DNA of 64,000 nt, taken from positions 92,696,622-92,760,621 of the forward strand of contig JASWHV010000005.1 in NCBI GenBank assembly GCA_030760725.1. The letters are read 5' to 3'. Below are positions 46,818-59,747 of this stretch, piece after piece. Within the stretch, counting starts at the first letter, position 1; each line of letters begins with the position of its first letter. The DNA comes from Neostapfia colusana. Lineage: Eukaryota; Streptophyta; Magnoliopsida; Poales; Poaceae. The notes under the pieces were generated by a model. That model was given only the letters and a program-made list of their open reading frames with translations. It did not search any database and was not told the origin of the DNA. The position numbers and the translations under genes were made by a program.

Positions 46818-49800
46818 TGTAACAGCTCTGATACCACGCTGAGACGGCCCGGACCTCGTCGGGTGGTGCCGTGTTATGCGGCACCCAACAGCACACGGGT
46901 CGATGGAAACACATCATATTACATAAATAGTTTGCGGAAGCGTACAAGAAAGTTTTACAAATACTTATATCAGAGTCAACTACAGCGGAAGACTATCACT
47001 CTCACGACTCCTATCTAAACTAGCAACAAAGAAACGGTCCAGCCCGCGGACGTTTCTTACTAGCAACACGAAGACAATCTGCAGCGGTGAGGATGCTCTT
47101 AGAGTAAGCACTCGGAGGTTCCCGAGTCTCATCGGCATCCCTTCTCATAAGCATCGAGTCAATTACCTGCAAAACAACTCGGATAGCATCCGTGAGCATA
47201 ACGCTCAGCAAGACTTAACTGTCACCCTAAACATGAAACTCTAAGTGAGGTTATGAACCTAACATAGGATGGCATAAGCATAATTAAACTTGCCTAAAAG
47301 TGAATCCTTACTTTCAGTATTAATTGCAGTATTTTAAGTAACCCTGGGCACGCCACATCGGGAGTCCACAATCAAACAAGAAACACTTTCCCCCGATGTA
47401 AATTGCTCATGGCATAAAAGAATCGAGTTTGCACTAGCCTATTCATCAAGATCCGATACAAAGGTAGGATAATACTTCACATCAAAATGATTAGTTCCTT
47501 TCTCATGCAAGTTCTTACTACGTCATGACTGTGAGAACAAGTATGCTTGGTCCATTCCGCGAGCGACGGTGATTCGAATCAATAACACCCGGACTACACG
47601 ACATGTACGCCCGTACTCGACGTTGCCTACAACAACCATCACTGACATCGTACGTGGCAGCCTTTCCCGCGTTTCACCCCTAATGAATCGATCAAGTTGC
47701 CCCGTACAGTAGCTACTCTCATGGTGCACCTTTCGACGTGAGATGTCATGAGAATATTCCCCACATACTGCACACCGGCCGTCTGCCTGAGGCGACCCAA
47801 AAAGTCCCAACGACAGCCTCCCGAGGTACATCGGTTTACTGGGTCCCATATATCCAGCATGAGTCTGGTACACAACTCAAACTTGTTCAACAGGGCCGCA
47901 TACGGATCGGTCCTTGACCGACACGGACAGGTCTACAGCACCCAGACCCCTATGTCCTGCTGCCCCTACATCCTTCCGGTCTCAACTTTAATTTGCTACA
48001 TCATTTATGAACCAATCCCGTATGCCCCTGTTGTTCTTGAAACTGCGAGTAGCATCTTACCACTCAACTTCTACCGAACCATACTTAAGCATGGCAGTTC
48101 TACACGGTGAAAGACACCTACCCAATACTACGTGGGTCATTTGGTTATGCAAGAGGAGTATCAATCACTAGACCTAATGCACAGTTCATATCTTGACCGA
48201 AAGTGAGTACAAAATCAAAACTTAATAGCTGTTAAATGCAAACCGGAGCTTGCCTGTTTTGTAGGGTAGTCGTATATAAGCAGTTAGTATCCTTGCAGAT
48301 CCACCCTTGATTCTCCGGAGCTTGATCCACTTCGATGAATCACTCCTTTGAATCCCCTTCGTTGTGGTTCCTATTGAAATGCATATGCATATGTTCTATA
48401 GAATGTAATGGAAAGAAGTTATAGAATTAATCTCTTAGGAACAGAGGTTGTGTGGAAAAGCCAAGCATGGCTTGGTTTGCCTCTGTTGTGCAAAGAACAG
48501 AAATAAACTAGATTGACCTTAAGGCCTTAGCTATACACTAACCCTTTTCTCTAATGAACATAATAGATAAGCTGAAAAGATTTGAGTGCAACTGATGAAC
48601 AAGGACTCCAATGGCCTCAAAACTTTTAAAGCAGGCTCTATACTACCTAAGGATTTATCTTGCCAAATTACAGCTAATGTGGAGTCATATTGTGTCCCCC
48701 ATAATTCTTACCATATCTCTTATGTATTTTCCCCTCTACATAAGTATGGAGAATAAGAATAGGGATTTAAATGACTCATCTTGGGCTGATAATTTACATG
48801 TGAGTTCTTGATCACATGAGAGCAATCTGGTTCAGAATTCAGCCCTTTTACTTGAGTAGTTCTCCCAGAACAATTCTTCAAACATTTATGCTCAAATGAA
48901 TTGATTCAGTAGTAATGTGCATTTTCATGCCCAACTAAGTGAACTACAATTCCAAGTATGTCCCAGAGAGCTTGCCTAAATTTTCCTATGATTTTTGGAG
49001 CTATGGATTGCTCAGAACAGATTTTTGAAGTGGGAAACATTTTCTGAAAATGTTTCTGGACTCTTTTGAACACAGTAGTTTGCATTTAGAAAATTCCTAC
49101 TCAAATGATCTTAAAATGAGCTGAAAATTTGCTAGTAGGTCAAAAATATGCTAAAGAATATTCTGGCAAAGTTTGGGGATTTTTTGATAATCCAAACTCC
49201 CTCAATAATTCTTTTTCATAAAACCTTCAAAGAATTTTCCAGAATATAATATTGACTTTCATACAAAGCTGAGTTCATATTTGGATAGAACTCAGAGAGA
49301 TGAATCCAACCCAATTGTAATAACTCAAATTGGAGTTTTCTACAGGGAGATATGAATTTCCAAAAATTGAGCTAACCCTAGAATTATTTTCCTATTGAAA
49401 ATCCGGCTGGACCCACAGTTTTGAATTCCAGCCAATAGAAACGAAGCCACACCGGGCCACAGCGTGTCTGCGCGCCAACACACGGGATCCCGGCCACACC
49501 CGATCCCGGGTTTAAAATTTGAGCTGCTGACAGGCGGAGCCCACGCTTCGTCTTCTTCCTCCGGCCTCCTCCCCGCGCCCGCGCTGCTCCTCGCCGGCCC
49601 GACGCCGGAGCTCGCTGGATCGCCATTTCCGGCCACCGTCTGAGCTGAAACTCGCCGCCAGGGAGTTTGTGACACCGAGGAACACGACTGTGGGGTCTGC
49701 TTGGGCCGCCGGCGGCCGGAAACTGGCCGGCGACGTGCGGCAGCCACTGTGGAGGTTCGGTAGTGTTGCCTAGGGTTTCCAGCCCGCCAAAACCTGCACC

Positions 49801-51148
49801 GACGCGCCCTACAGCACCAGCGCAGCTCTAGGAAGATCGGCATGACCTCAAAATGGCTCGGGAATGGCTGTAAATAGGTTGTCGCCGTGCGACCGAATGG
49901 GTCCGCCATGAACACCTCTAGTCGAGCTCGAATTCCGTCATGCTGAGGCATTTTCATGCGCCGGATCCTAAAGGAGAAATGACCGCCGGCTAATCCAGTG
50001 TCTATGTGCCAAATTTGATGACTTAAGGAGGATCAGAGGGCAAGAATTTGAAAGAATCATACCGGAAGCTCGGAATGGGGTCGCCGGAGCAAAACTTCGA
50101 AATTTGCCGGCGATGCTTCACGGTATGGCCTGAGCTTGAGCTGAGAGCAGCACCGCACCCGTGCGCGTTCGTAGCTGCAATCGCTCGGCCATGAAACCCC
50201 CTGTGGAGGGCTATCCACGAGCGCCTGACCACGCTTTTGAGCTAGGTCGCCGCGGCGGCGGATGTTCTCGGGCACTGGAGGCCGCAGCTCACTTGCTCGT
50301 GGGTCAGGGAGGTGGAGGTTGAGCTCGTGGGCATGTTTAGCAGCTCAGGGGAGGGGAGACACGATTGCTTTGCCGTTTCTTCGATCGGACCGAGAGAGCG
50401 GCGGGGAGAAACAGCCGCTGTTCGTGCGCTCGCAAGGAGAGGAAGCAACTGCTGTCGGCTTGGTCCGAGGAGGGAGAGATCACGTTGCTGGAGCGGTGAG
50501 AACCGACCCTGGGGCGCCAACGCGTGGAGACCGGCAGCAGGAGCTGGCGCTGCAAGCTCCTCGGTGGAGCCCGTGACCTGTTCGGGAAATTTTCCCACCG
50601 AGGGTGTGACTTAGGGTGTAAGGCAATCCTCTCAGCTCTATGACATGTGGGTCCCATCCCATATTTCCTGCCCAAATATATTCTCAAGCTGATTCTCTTA
50701 ATTCCCACAATTCTGAGTTTTGAAATGTGGTTTAGAATTTGAATTCTCCAAATTCAGTTTGAATTTGTATGACAAATTTGAATTTGGCAAGAATTTACAA
50801 ATGCTTCTCTTACACTCCTTTTTGAGCCCACCCTACAAATAGAAAGTTGGGGATCAAACTCCTCCCTAAAATTCCAACTATGTGGCTGCAGTTTTAATCA
50901 AAGTCCTTGGTCACTACATGTGTGAACTTTGAATTTCAAATCTGAATTTTAAACTCACATGCAAAGAGGTATTTAACTCCTTATTGGTTCAACACTTTTA
51001 AACAAAAAGGTGAACCTCATGTTGGATGTTCATCCACGTATTACCTTGCATGAAGAAAAGTTTTAGCAAGTCCCATTTTTCATGTCTTTGCCACACATAT
51101 GAATTCAAACTTTAGTTTTTATTCATACACATTTTTGGGACTTTTACA
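46818..51148 (-). repeat. 3' LTR of D
   Basis: It is 4,331 bp, from TGTAAAAGTCCC (51148) to ...CAGAGCTGTTACA (46818) in sense. Unusually, its sense 3' end contains a primer-binding-site-like copy at 46824-46836. The shared AGGCAAGCTCCGGTTTGC block is at 48238-48255 and the hairpin at 47193-47207. The GC-rich part (49480-50600) has a 205-codon frame (49340-49957) that a deletion and an insertion disrupt in the 5' LTR copy. Confidence 0.92.
47193..47207 (-). promoter_or_regulatory. conserved LTR hairpin (D, 3' LTR)
   Basis: TGAGC/GCTCA has a 5-nt loop, followed in sense by a second small hairpin CGGAT-AGC-ATCCG (47180-47192). The acceptor-like TTTTGCAG ends at 47167, 26 nt downstream. Confidence 0.62.
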
Positions 51149-51161
51149 TTCCTCCCCCTTA
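51149..51161 (-). other. polypurine tract of D
   Basis: The sense strand reads AAGGGGGAGGAA directly before the 3' LTR start (TGTAAAAGTCCC). Confidence 0.9.
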
Positions 51162-51211
51162 AAAGAATCTCGTCCTGAGATTACAAAAGAGGAACAAGAC
51201 GGGAGAGGTAA

Positions 51212-51655
51212 TTACAAACTGTACAAAGATAAAAGTTCCGGGTAGTTGGTGCGGAGATAATCTTCACTTTCCCACGTCGCCTCTTCCGCGGTGTGATTAC
51301 TCCACAGCACCTTGTAAAATTTGATCGTCCGGTTCCGGGTTACCCGGGCCTTTTCATCCAAAATGTGAACCGGTCGCTCGGTGTAGGTCAGGTCCGGTTT
51401 CAATTCGTCGATTTCCTCGGTGCGAACAACAGTGGTGAATTTGAGGCACTTCCTCAGCTGTGATACATGAAATACATCATGAACACCCGCTAGACTTGCC
51501 GGTAACTCCAGCCGGTAGGCTACGGGTCCGCACTTCTCCGTGATAGCAAAAGGACCAATAAAACGGGGAGCGAGTTTCCCCTTTACACCGAACCGGTGAA
51601 TTCCCTTCATCGGAGATACCCGAAGGTACACATGCTCTCCGACGTCAAAATGCAA
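51212..51655 (-). pseudogene. pol: integrase C-terminus and chromodomain-like tail of D
   Basis: It contains the GPF-type region (PRFIGPF), HDVFHVSQL, and a chromodomain-like end (VLWSNHTAEEATWE). It ends at 51212, close to the polypurine tract. It is separated from the integrase core by a TAA near 51677-51679, so the Met at 51655 is not a native start. Confidence 0.9.
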
Positions 51656-51676
51656 AGGCCTACACCGTTGATCAGC

Positions 51677-53227
51677 TTAGCTCTTCTGTCGGGATTGTGC
51701 AGCCTTTAAGTTCTCTTGTATCAACCGAACTCGGTCTTCGGCTTCGTTGACAAGATCAATCTCAAACAGAACTCTTTCGCCGGACTCACACCAATTCAGT
51801 GGTGTGCGACACTTCCGGCCGTAGAGAGTTTCATACGGTGCCATTTTAATACTCGCTTGATAACCATTGTTATATGAATACTCCGCCAGCGGTAGGTGAT
51901 CGTCCCAATTCCTACCGTGGTGGATGGCACACACTCTCAACATGTCCTTGAGCACTTGATTCACCCTCTCAGTTTGTCCATCGGTTTGAGGGTGATATGC
52001 GGAGCTCCTAATCAGCTTGGTGCCCAACGAGGCGTGCAGCTGCTCCCAAAACCGAGCAACGAACAGCGCACCTCGATCTGAAATGATGGTCTTCGGGACA
52101 CCATGTGAGCATATAATTTTGGAGATGAATAACTCCGCATATCGCCTTGCTCGATAATGAGTGTTCACCGGTATGAAATGAGCCGACTTTGTCAACCGGT
52201 CGACGATCACCCATATCGAGTCATGCTTCCTGGATGTAAGCGGTAATCCGACGATGAAGTCCATAATCACATCCTCCCATTTCCATGCCGGTATCTTCAA
52301 AGGTTGTAGCGGTCCGGCTTTCCGTATATGATCAGCCTTGACCCGTCTACACGTATCACACTCGGATACGTATTTAGCGATCTCCCTCTTCATCCTCGTC
52401 CACCAAAATTTCTGTTTCAAATCTTGGTACATCTTGTTACTCCCGGGATGAATGGAAAACTTAGACAGGTGGGCTTCATCCAAGATCTTCTTCCGGAGTT
52501 TCATATTACGCGGTACCACTATACGGTCATTAAACCATATCGCACCGTTCTCATCCTTCCGGAAGCATTTCATCTCTCCGTTGTCGAGTCTTCTCCGTAT
52601 GTGAGACATACCTCTGTCTCTTCTTTGAGCCTCAACAATCTCTTCACGGATTGTTGGAATGAGCGAGAGATTATAAAGCGCGCCATACGGAATGACACGG
52701 ATGCTTGGTTCTTTGTCTCCTAACTCAGCAGCCGCCAAGTTGTGAACGTGGGCTTTCCGACTAAGCGTGTCGGCAACCACGTTTGCTTTTCCCGGATGAT
52801 AGTGGATCTCAATTTCATAATCTTTTATGAGCTCCAACCATCTCCATTGTCTCATATTCAGCTCCTTCTGCGTGAAGATATACTTCAGGCTTTTATGGTC
52901 GGTGTAGAGGTGAACGAGATTACCAAGTAGGTAATGCCTCCACATCTTTAACGCCAACACCGCTGCAGCAAGCTCAAGATCGTGAGTCGGATAATGCTGC
53001 TCGTGGTTTCGCAGTTGACGAGACCCATAGGCGACTACACACCCTTCTTGCATCAGAACGCAGCCGAGACCGATGCCGGATGCATCACAGTATACATCGA
53101 ATGGCTTCGTCGTGTCCGGCTGAGCAAGAACTGGAGCTGTTGTGAGATGTTTCACCAAAGTTTTGAATGAGGCTTCACATGCTGCATTCCACATGTATTT
53201 AGTGCCCTTCTTCAGCAGCTCCGTCAT
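51677..53227 (-). pseudogene. pol: RNaseH and integrase of D
   Basis: This 516-codon open stretch has RNaseH (VYCDASGIGLGCV, YTDHKSL), the integrase zinc domain (HPGSNKMYQ, CDTC) and the DDE core (VIVDRLTKSAHF, SDRGALF, QTDGQTERVNQ). It stops at a TAA that replaces Tyr in relatives. Upstream, a TGA at 53294-53296 replaces an Arg codon. Confidence 0.92.
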
Positions 53228-53293
53228 TGGTTTAGCAATCTTTGAGAAGCTCGGAATAAACCTCCGATAATAACCCGCTAAACCTAGGAAACT

Positions 53294-54658
53294 TCAGACC
53301 TCGTGGACAGATTTGGGAGATTCCCACTTCAGCACTTGTTCAATTTTGCTGGGATCCACGGCAATGCCCTCCGCTGAAATGATATGGCCTAGGAAAGGCA
53401 CTTGATCAATCCAAAATTCGCACTTGCTGAACTTGGCATATAATTGGTGCTCCCGCAACCGTTGTAGCATGATACGCAGATGTTCAGCGTGCTCTTCTTC
53501 AGATTTGGAGTAAACCAATATGTCGTCGATGAATACCACGACGAAGTTGTCTAACTCCAGCATGAATACAGAATTCATCAAGTACATGAAGTGTGCCAGA
53601 GCGTTGGTTAACCCAAATGATATGACGAGGTACTCGTAGAGTCCGTATCTTGTCGAGAAGGCTGTCTTCGGTACGTCTTCCGGTCGGATCTTGATTTGAT
53701 GATACCCCGACCGAAGATCCATCTTCGAAAATACTTTTGCCCCCACAAGTTGATCAAACAGGATGTCGATGCGGGGCAAAGGATACTTGTTCTTGATCGT
53801 GACAGCATTTAAAGGACGGTAATCAACACATAGCCGTAGTGTTTCGTCCTTCTTCTTAACGAACAGCTCTGAGCAACCCCAAGGTGAAGAACTTGGTCGT
53901 ATGAAACCCTTGCTCATGAGTTCATTCAGTTGCTCTTTCAACTCCGCTAGCTCGTTAGGTGCCATCTTGTAAGGCCTTCGTGAGATAGGCGTCGTTCCCG
54001 GCGCCAGTTCAATCTTGAACTCGACGTCTCGTTCGGGCGGCATGCCCGGTAAGTCATCGGGAAATACGTCGGGATAATCTCGTACCACCGGAATATCCTC
54101 AAGCTTCAGTGCTTCCGTGTGGTAGGCCTCTACCATATCCGGATCATCGCTATCTAAAAACAGCGTGTGCTGTACGTGAATCGGCGAGTCAATCTGAACA
54201 GTCCGGTTACCGATATTGAGAATGGCACCGTGACGATTTAACCAAGACATCCCCAATATGATGTCTATCTTCTGCCTATCCAACATAATCAGCGATGTTG
54301 GGTATATTTTTCCGCCCAAACACAAAGCTGCTCGGGACACAATCTGATTGGCAGAGATATTTCCTCCCGGCGAACGTATAAGAAAAAGCGTTGTGGGAGT
54401 ATTGGTGGATAATTGGTGTTGATCCACGCATGTTTTGCTGATAAAATTATGGGTTGCACCTGAATCAAAAAGTACCAACACGGCCACGTACTTGAGAGTA
54501 AACATGCCCGCTAACACCGGTGCTCCCTCCGGGACATCCTCAATCGCAAGATGTTGCACACTCCCGGATTGCAATGCTGTTATGTTGACTTGAGCAGGTG
54601 GCGGCATAGCACCTGATGATGATGGCTTTCTGGTGTTCACCAACTTCTCCCGGCATTC
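53294..54658 (-). pseudogene. gag-pol: gag end, protease and RT of D
   Basis: This continues gag after solo LTR G. The first native residues are CREKLVN. The protease follows (LFDSGATHNF near 54470, IILGMSWL), then RT with VDYRPLN, DLRSGYHQ, FGLTNALAHF and an intact FIDD, ending at TGA. The open frame extends artificially into G as far as 54781, so its hydrophobic first 40 residues are LTR sequence and not part of gag. Confidence 0.92.
54654..54658. repeat. target-site duplication of G, left (CATTC)
   Basis: CATTC precedes the TG of LTR G. The right copy at 58719-58723 reads CACTC, one base different. Element C has uninterrupted sequence here. Confidence 0.82.
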
Positions 54659-54916
54659 TGTGGCGGACCGGAATCCGCTCATCCAGGATCGCAGAGGGTG
54701 GTGCCGCGCGATGCGACACCCGACAGCACACGTCATAAGAACATAATATATTACATGGGAAAAACAACTGAAACTGTACAAACAGGTACAAACTTCAGTT
54801 ACAACTATTGTTTATGTTACACAGCGGAAGTCTACACTATACAACTCACGCCCGCCTATCTAGCAAAAGGGTGTTGCCCAGCCCTAGGGCAACCCACACT
54901 AGCTGCACTCCTCAGC

Positions 54917-55014
54917 TCAGCGCGGCGTGTACGGCTCCCACTCAGCCGTGGTCCCCGACGGAGGGTAACCCTCGCCGGTGGACTCGTACTCCGAGTCCGT
55001 GGGTGGCTCCTCAC
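54917..55014 (-). other. acidic open stretch after the acceptor-like site of G
   Basis: After the acceptor-like CAG, one frame begins EEPPTDSEYESTGEGYPPSG, stays open for 31 residues and stops at TGA (54917-54919). It is acidic and Pro/Tyr-containing. It does not align residue by residue with the A and B peptides. It may be a last exon or chance. Confidence 0.25.
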
Positions 55015-55039
55015 CTGAAAAACACTTAAGCAGCAACCG

Positions 55040-55055
55040 TGAGCACGAAGGCTCA
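55040..55055 (-). promoter_or_regulatory. conserved LTR hairpin (G)
   Basis: TGAGC/GCTCA has a 6-nt loop and is preceded in sense by TTGC. The acceptor-like site is 25 nt downstream in sense. Confidence 0.6.
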
Positions 55056-58000
55056 GCAAGGCTTAACCGACTCACCTAAGCATGAAACTCTACATGAGGG
55101 GTACCATGGACATAGGATAGTAACATTTCAGCAAAAGGACACGCCTACAAGTTCATCCTTAGTTCATCTTTTAGCAACAAGTTAACAGTTCATGAAATCT
55201 GAAATTTAGTAAGCAGTATTTGGTGGCACACATGTAGCAATACAATTATATCAACCAGCAATATTGAATCAACATGTTTCATCCATTAATCTACGTCACG
55301 ACTCAGTGACCAAGTGGTATTCTTCACCGCGAGGGACGGCGAATCGAATCGATATACACCTGCAGGGAAAACCCAAAGAGCACGTCACGTACGCCCATCC
55401 GTGGAGCTGCACAGCACGCTCACTCGATGTCGTACGGGACAACCTTTCACCCAACAGCCCAAACGTCGAACCGGTCGCACCGACACGAGCAGGAGGTTCC
55501 CCACATGGAGCATCTCTCTATGCCCGTTGGCAGATTTCCACCTTGCTGCCCTCAACCTACACCTATAAATCGGTGTGCTATGCCTCGACGCCCGGAGGTT
55601 TAGGCTACATCGGTTTATCGGGGCCCATATATCCGATATGCCTTCGGTACGTTCAAACTTGATCAGCGTGGGCCGCACACGGCTCGGTCCTCAATTGACA
55701 CGGACAGGGCTGCGCACACAAGACTCCCTCTTGCTGCGCCCTAGCCCCTGCCTAGTCTCATTTTCATTACTAAAATGATCTCACATCACTCAACCGAACC
55801 CGTGTGTCCCAAGCCTATCTCGCGAGTAGATTCCAACTACTCGACTTGTACCGAAGTCCTATGACTCATTAAGCATAGCCGGTCTACTCGAGGTCGTAGA
55901 CACTACCCTCACTCTTTTAGGAACCTTTGGTTATGCAAGTGGGGTTCCATTCGTCCTACACCTAATGCACAATCATACTTCACATGACTCATGTAAACAA
56001 AAGAAAACTTATAAAAAAGGTTAATGCAAACCGGGGCTTGCCTTGTTGCTGCTGGTCAGGGGTTAAGTCTTCGTCCGTAAGAAGGAAGTCCAGCACTTCC
56101 GGAGTCTCTTCTTCAAAGGCTACACATTAATGAAATACTACATGTTAATTTAGATGCAAATGTGAGTTTTAGAGTAGGACTTCTACTATTAGTTCTAATA
56201 ACCAGCCTCTAACACCTGGAACTTTGTTTAAGAATTTAAAGATGAACTGGTGTTGGTGGTTTGGCTTGGACTTAATCACATGGTTAAATGCTAAGTGGTT
56301 TCCCCCTTTTCCATATTAATCCCTTAAGTGGTTAAGCAGGACAGGGGTGATCTAGAGCTCCAATGGAGCTGAGAATTTTTGTGTGAGTTCCTTGTCACAA
56401 GAAAACTCTCTGGACCAAACCTTAGCACTTTTCATGGAGTGGTTTGCTCAGAATAATTCTCTTAGCAAATAAGCAAGGAAGAATTAATTCTGAGGTCAGA
56501 CCCCTGCTCATGCCCAACTTAGTGAACTACAATTTCAATTATAGCTCATAGAGTTTGCATGAATTTTCCTAGTATTTTTGGAGTTAAGAATTGCCCAGAA
56601 CTGAATTTCCATGTTTTGGAAATTCTCTGAAAATGTTTCTGTATTCAAATGAACACAGCACCTTCCAATTTGAATTTCTCTGACCAAATCAACCCCAAAT
56701 GGTCTGAACCTTTTACAGGTGTTCACTAATGTCCTAAAGAACATTCTGGCAAAATTTGGGTATTTTTGGATGAACCAAACTCCCTCTAAAATTCTTTTGC
56801 TGAAAAGGTTTAAAGAATTTTCCAGAATTAATTATTGGGTTTCATAAAAATTGGGTTTCAGATTTGGATTGTACTCTGTTAGAGGAATCCAACAAAATTT
56901 GTTTCATAATTTTTGGATTCTCCTAACCCAAGTTGTGATCCTCCAAAGTTTGAACTACAAACTGGACATTTCAAAATGTTTAAATGTCTGCCGGTGGGTC
57001 CCACCCGGCAGTCTTCCCCTTCCTCACGCCAAACAGGGGCCCGCGGCGGCGCACCCCGGCGAGCGTCGCCGGAACTGCTTTCTCGGCCGTCTCCCGGCCC
57101 CAAACCTGCCGCCCCGCCCTAACTCACGACGCTGAACTCGTCGGTGGTGTCGCCGGCGGCCGTAGCTCACCGGAACAGGGCTCCCGATGGTGACAGCGGC
57201 GGTTAGGGTTCCAGCGTGGTCGGGAATGCGTTACAACGCATCAAAATGACCGGCAAAAGGTCGGAGAGAACCACGGGAGCTCGAGGGTGATGGAAATGGC
57301 CGCCAAACCCCATGAAAAGGTCGGCAACCTAGAGCTCCTCGGTGAACCGAGCTGTTATTCTATGGCGGCCCGAAAAACAACCTAAACCCGACCATTTCTG
57401 GGTCATTTCCCTTGATTCTTGGTCGAGGAGAGCCGCTAGGGAGTGAGGAAGGTGTGGGTAGGCTCCCCCGAGCTGGATTGGACGGTGCAGCTAGAATTTC
57501 GGGGTAGACCGACCCTTACCTGGTTGCACTAGTTCTCGGGATTCTTAGGAATTCTCAGTGCACAGTCTACCAATGGTTAGAAGGGTTGCAGCTACACGAT
57601 CTGGAGACTAAGGCGCACCTTTTCCGTGTAGAAGTCCGGCGGTGAAACTGGCCGTGGCGTGCTGTCCACGGGGAGCAGTTCGTGGCTTTCCGCCGGTGCT
57701 CTGTTCCTCGGCGACCGTTGCCGTATTGCACGCGCCACAGGCTAGGAGTCTCGGGTTTGCGGGGCTGTCGGGGTAGAGCACGCACGGGCGCTGCTTTTTG
57801 GTGCTGCTGGCACGAGCAACTGAGGTTCGGTTGCTGCCGGCGATCGGGAAAAGAGAGCGCGGGGTGAGCTCCGGTTTAGTGCGGGGGTGAGGGAAACAGC
57901 GAGTGTGCGATCAATGAAGAAGGCAACGTGCTGCTGTTTGCTCCCGGGTTAACGATCGGGTTGAGGCGGCGGAGCCGGCAAGCTGGTCGCCAGCGCATGC

Positions 58001-58718
58001 GGAGGGGGGGGGGGCGAGGTGGCTGCTCGGTCGGCTCGGTGTCGAGCTCTGCCGAGGCCCGGTAAACCGAGTTCGCTCGGTGTTGACTTAGGGCCGAAGT
58101 CTAGCTGACTGGTGGGCCCTCTTCCCCCCCCTAATCTTCTCTGTTGTGCAAATATCCCACCTACTCAGACTTGAAAAGGGGACTTAGCAACCAACTCAGA
58201 GGTAGAATTTGAATTCATCAACTTCAAACTGGTTTGGCCACATTCCCTTCATATTTGAATTTGAAAATTCAAACTCAGTTTGAATTGTTACAAATTCGGC
58301 TCCCGACGAGATGAAGTCCAATGGGACTGAAAATTGGTGGGATTACTCAGAAAAATGTGCTGAGTATAGATATGGAGCTAACTTTTGAATTTGGGTGATG
58401 AAAGTTGCTACAATTTGAATTTATATTCAAATTGGCCTCTTTTTGAAATAACCCAAAAGTGCCTCTAAAAATGTTGAATTTGCATGAGCTTTGAACTGAA
58501 CCTTCCCAAGCCTTTTTGAATTCTAGGGGTGAGCTCAACCTCTCATGTTCATGTGTAGAAACCCTACTTTGTGAAAGGGAAGGCTGTCCCCTCTAATCAT
58601 TCTTTTGATGGAGGTTACTTGCTCTTCACAACATTTCCTAAGGTGTCCACAATGAAAACTGTGGTGTTGTGAGGTGAAGAAAAGTTTTTTGCAAGTCCCT
58701 TTTCTTGGGCTTTTACAC

Positions 58719-58723
58719 ACTCC
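58719..58723. repeat. target-site duplication of G, right (CACTC)
   Basis: It matches the left copy at 4 of 5 bases and rejoins D gag directly after the zinc knuckle. Confidence 0.8.
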
Positions 58724-59121
58724 TTCCTAAAATGCCCAAAACGGTGGCAATAAGAACACGGAGGTTTCCCCGGTTCTTCGTCGACTTGTGGTTGAGGAGT
58801 TGATGTACTCGGCTGCAGCAATGATGTCACAGGTGTCATTTGTTGCTGCGGCAAAGGTGTTGCTTCAAGACAAGATTCTTGAGCAGGAAATCTGTACGGA
58901 TTTGATCTCACTGGTGATTGCCATATTTCATCGGATGGTGTGTGATACACAACACGGTATTTGCGAGGAACAACTGGTGTGTCCTCTTGCACATCATCCC
59001 GGTCCATCTTCTCTGCTTGACACTCAAGTGTCGCTTGTTCTTGCAGCAGAGCTACACTGATCAACTCGGTGTAAGTGCCTTGATTGAACAAAACTAACTT
59101 CTCTTTTAGTATGGCACTCAA
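58724..59121 (-). pseudogene. gag: gag middle part and zinc knuckle of D
   Basis: It continues the capsid region (SAILKEKLVLFNQ, LLQEQATLECQAEK), a Pro/Gln-rich linker and an intact knuckle CSYCHRFGHFRKEC. G interrupts right after the last Cys. The frame is displaced from the upstream part by an enlarged A/T run near 59130. Confidence 0.9.
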
Positions 59122-59747
59122 GCCATAGAAAAAAAATAGTCACACATGGCAGCTTCGCTCGTTGCATAAGAAGGAGCATATTGTGCCAGAAGATTGAATC
59201 GTCTGACATAATCGAGGACACTCATGTCCCCCTGCTTCAAGTTTCTGAATTCCTGCTGCTGGGCCTTGATAAAACCCATAGGAATGTGACGAGCCCGGAA
59301 TGCTTCATGAAATTCCGTCCATTTCACTTGATGGCCTTCCGGAACGGTGGCGAGATAAGCAAACCACCAATTTCCGGCGGCTCCATGGAGCTGTTGAGCT
59401 GCAGATAATGTCTTCTGATATTCGTCGCACTCAAACACCCCAAACTTGGATTCCATAACTCGAAGCCACTGATCAGCTTCCACTGGTTCATTGGCTTCTG
59501 TGAAAATTGGCGGTTGTGTCGCCAAGAAGTCCAAATAGGCGTTCCGAGGTGGAACGTCCTGTTGTGCACGTTGGAGTAAACCTTGTTGTACCAAGGCTTG
59601 GAGTAGTCTTGTGTTCTCCTGACTTTACTCGACCATCTGAACCATGACATCCGCCCATACCGTTGATGGCGGTGCCCCTGGTGGAGTCGAGTCAACATCG
59701 TCTCGGCGAGAACCTTCAGCCCTACTCGGAGACTGAGTACGCACCAT
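59118..59747 (-). pseudogene. gag: gag N-terminal part of D
   Basis: The start ATG at 59747 (MVRTQSPSRAEGS) directly follows TTTTGCAG. A TAA at 59625-59627 breaks it at codon 41; the same frame continues in 59118-59594 with VEADQWLRVMESK, AAGNWWFAYLA and QQQEFRNLKQGDM. It ends out of register at 59118 because of an extra base in a run of eight. Confidence 0.88.

Larger units (their letters stand above)
54659..58718 (-). mobile_element. solo LTR G
   Basis: This is a 4,060-bp LTR with no internal region, flanked by gag of D and an imperfect 5-bp duplication, so it was left by LTR-LTR recombination. The sense start is TGTAAAAGCCC and the end CCGGTCCGCCACA. It has a donor-like CAG|GTAAGG (57519), the shared AGGCAAGCCCCGGTTTGC block (56026-56043), the hairpin (55040-55055), an acceptor-like TTTTTCAG (ending 55015), and a G run at 58003-58013. 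Short frames in the GC-rich part (57000-58000) are on both strands and not called. Confidence 0.9.

Noticed and set aside
49340..49957. 205-codon open frame in the GC-rich part of the D 3' LTR (minus strand)
   Set aside because: The visible part of the 5' LTR copy has a 16-bp deletion and a 2-bp difference in this stretch that break the frame. It has no recognisable domain, and GC-rich LTR sequence gives open frames on both strands.
57000..58120. GC-rich stretch resembling a gene-associated CpG island
   Set aside because: It is inside solo LTR G, and equivalent GC-rich blocks occur at the same place in LTRs D, E, X and Y. There is no conserved frame.
59690..59747. gag N-termini of C and D begin MVHT/MVRT and slightly resemble the start of H3
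   Set aside because: Only two or three residues match, the K9 block is absent, and what follows (SPSRAEGS) is unrelated. I do not regard it as a histone mimic.
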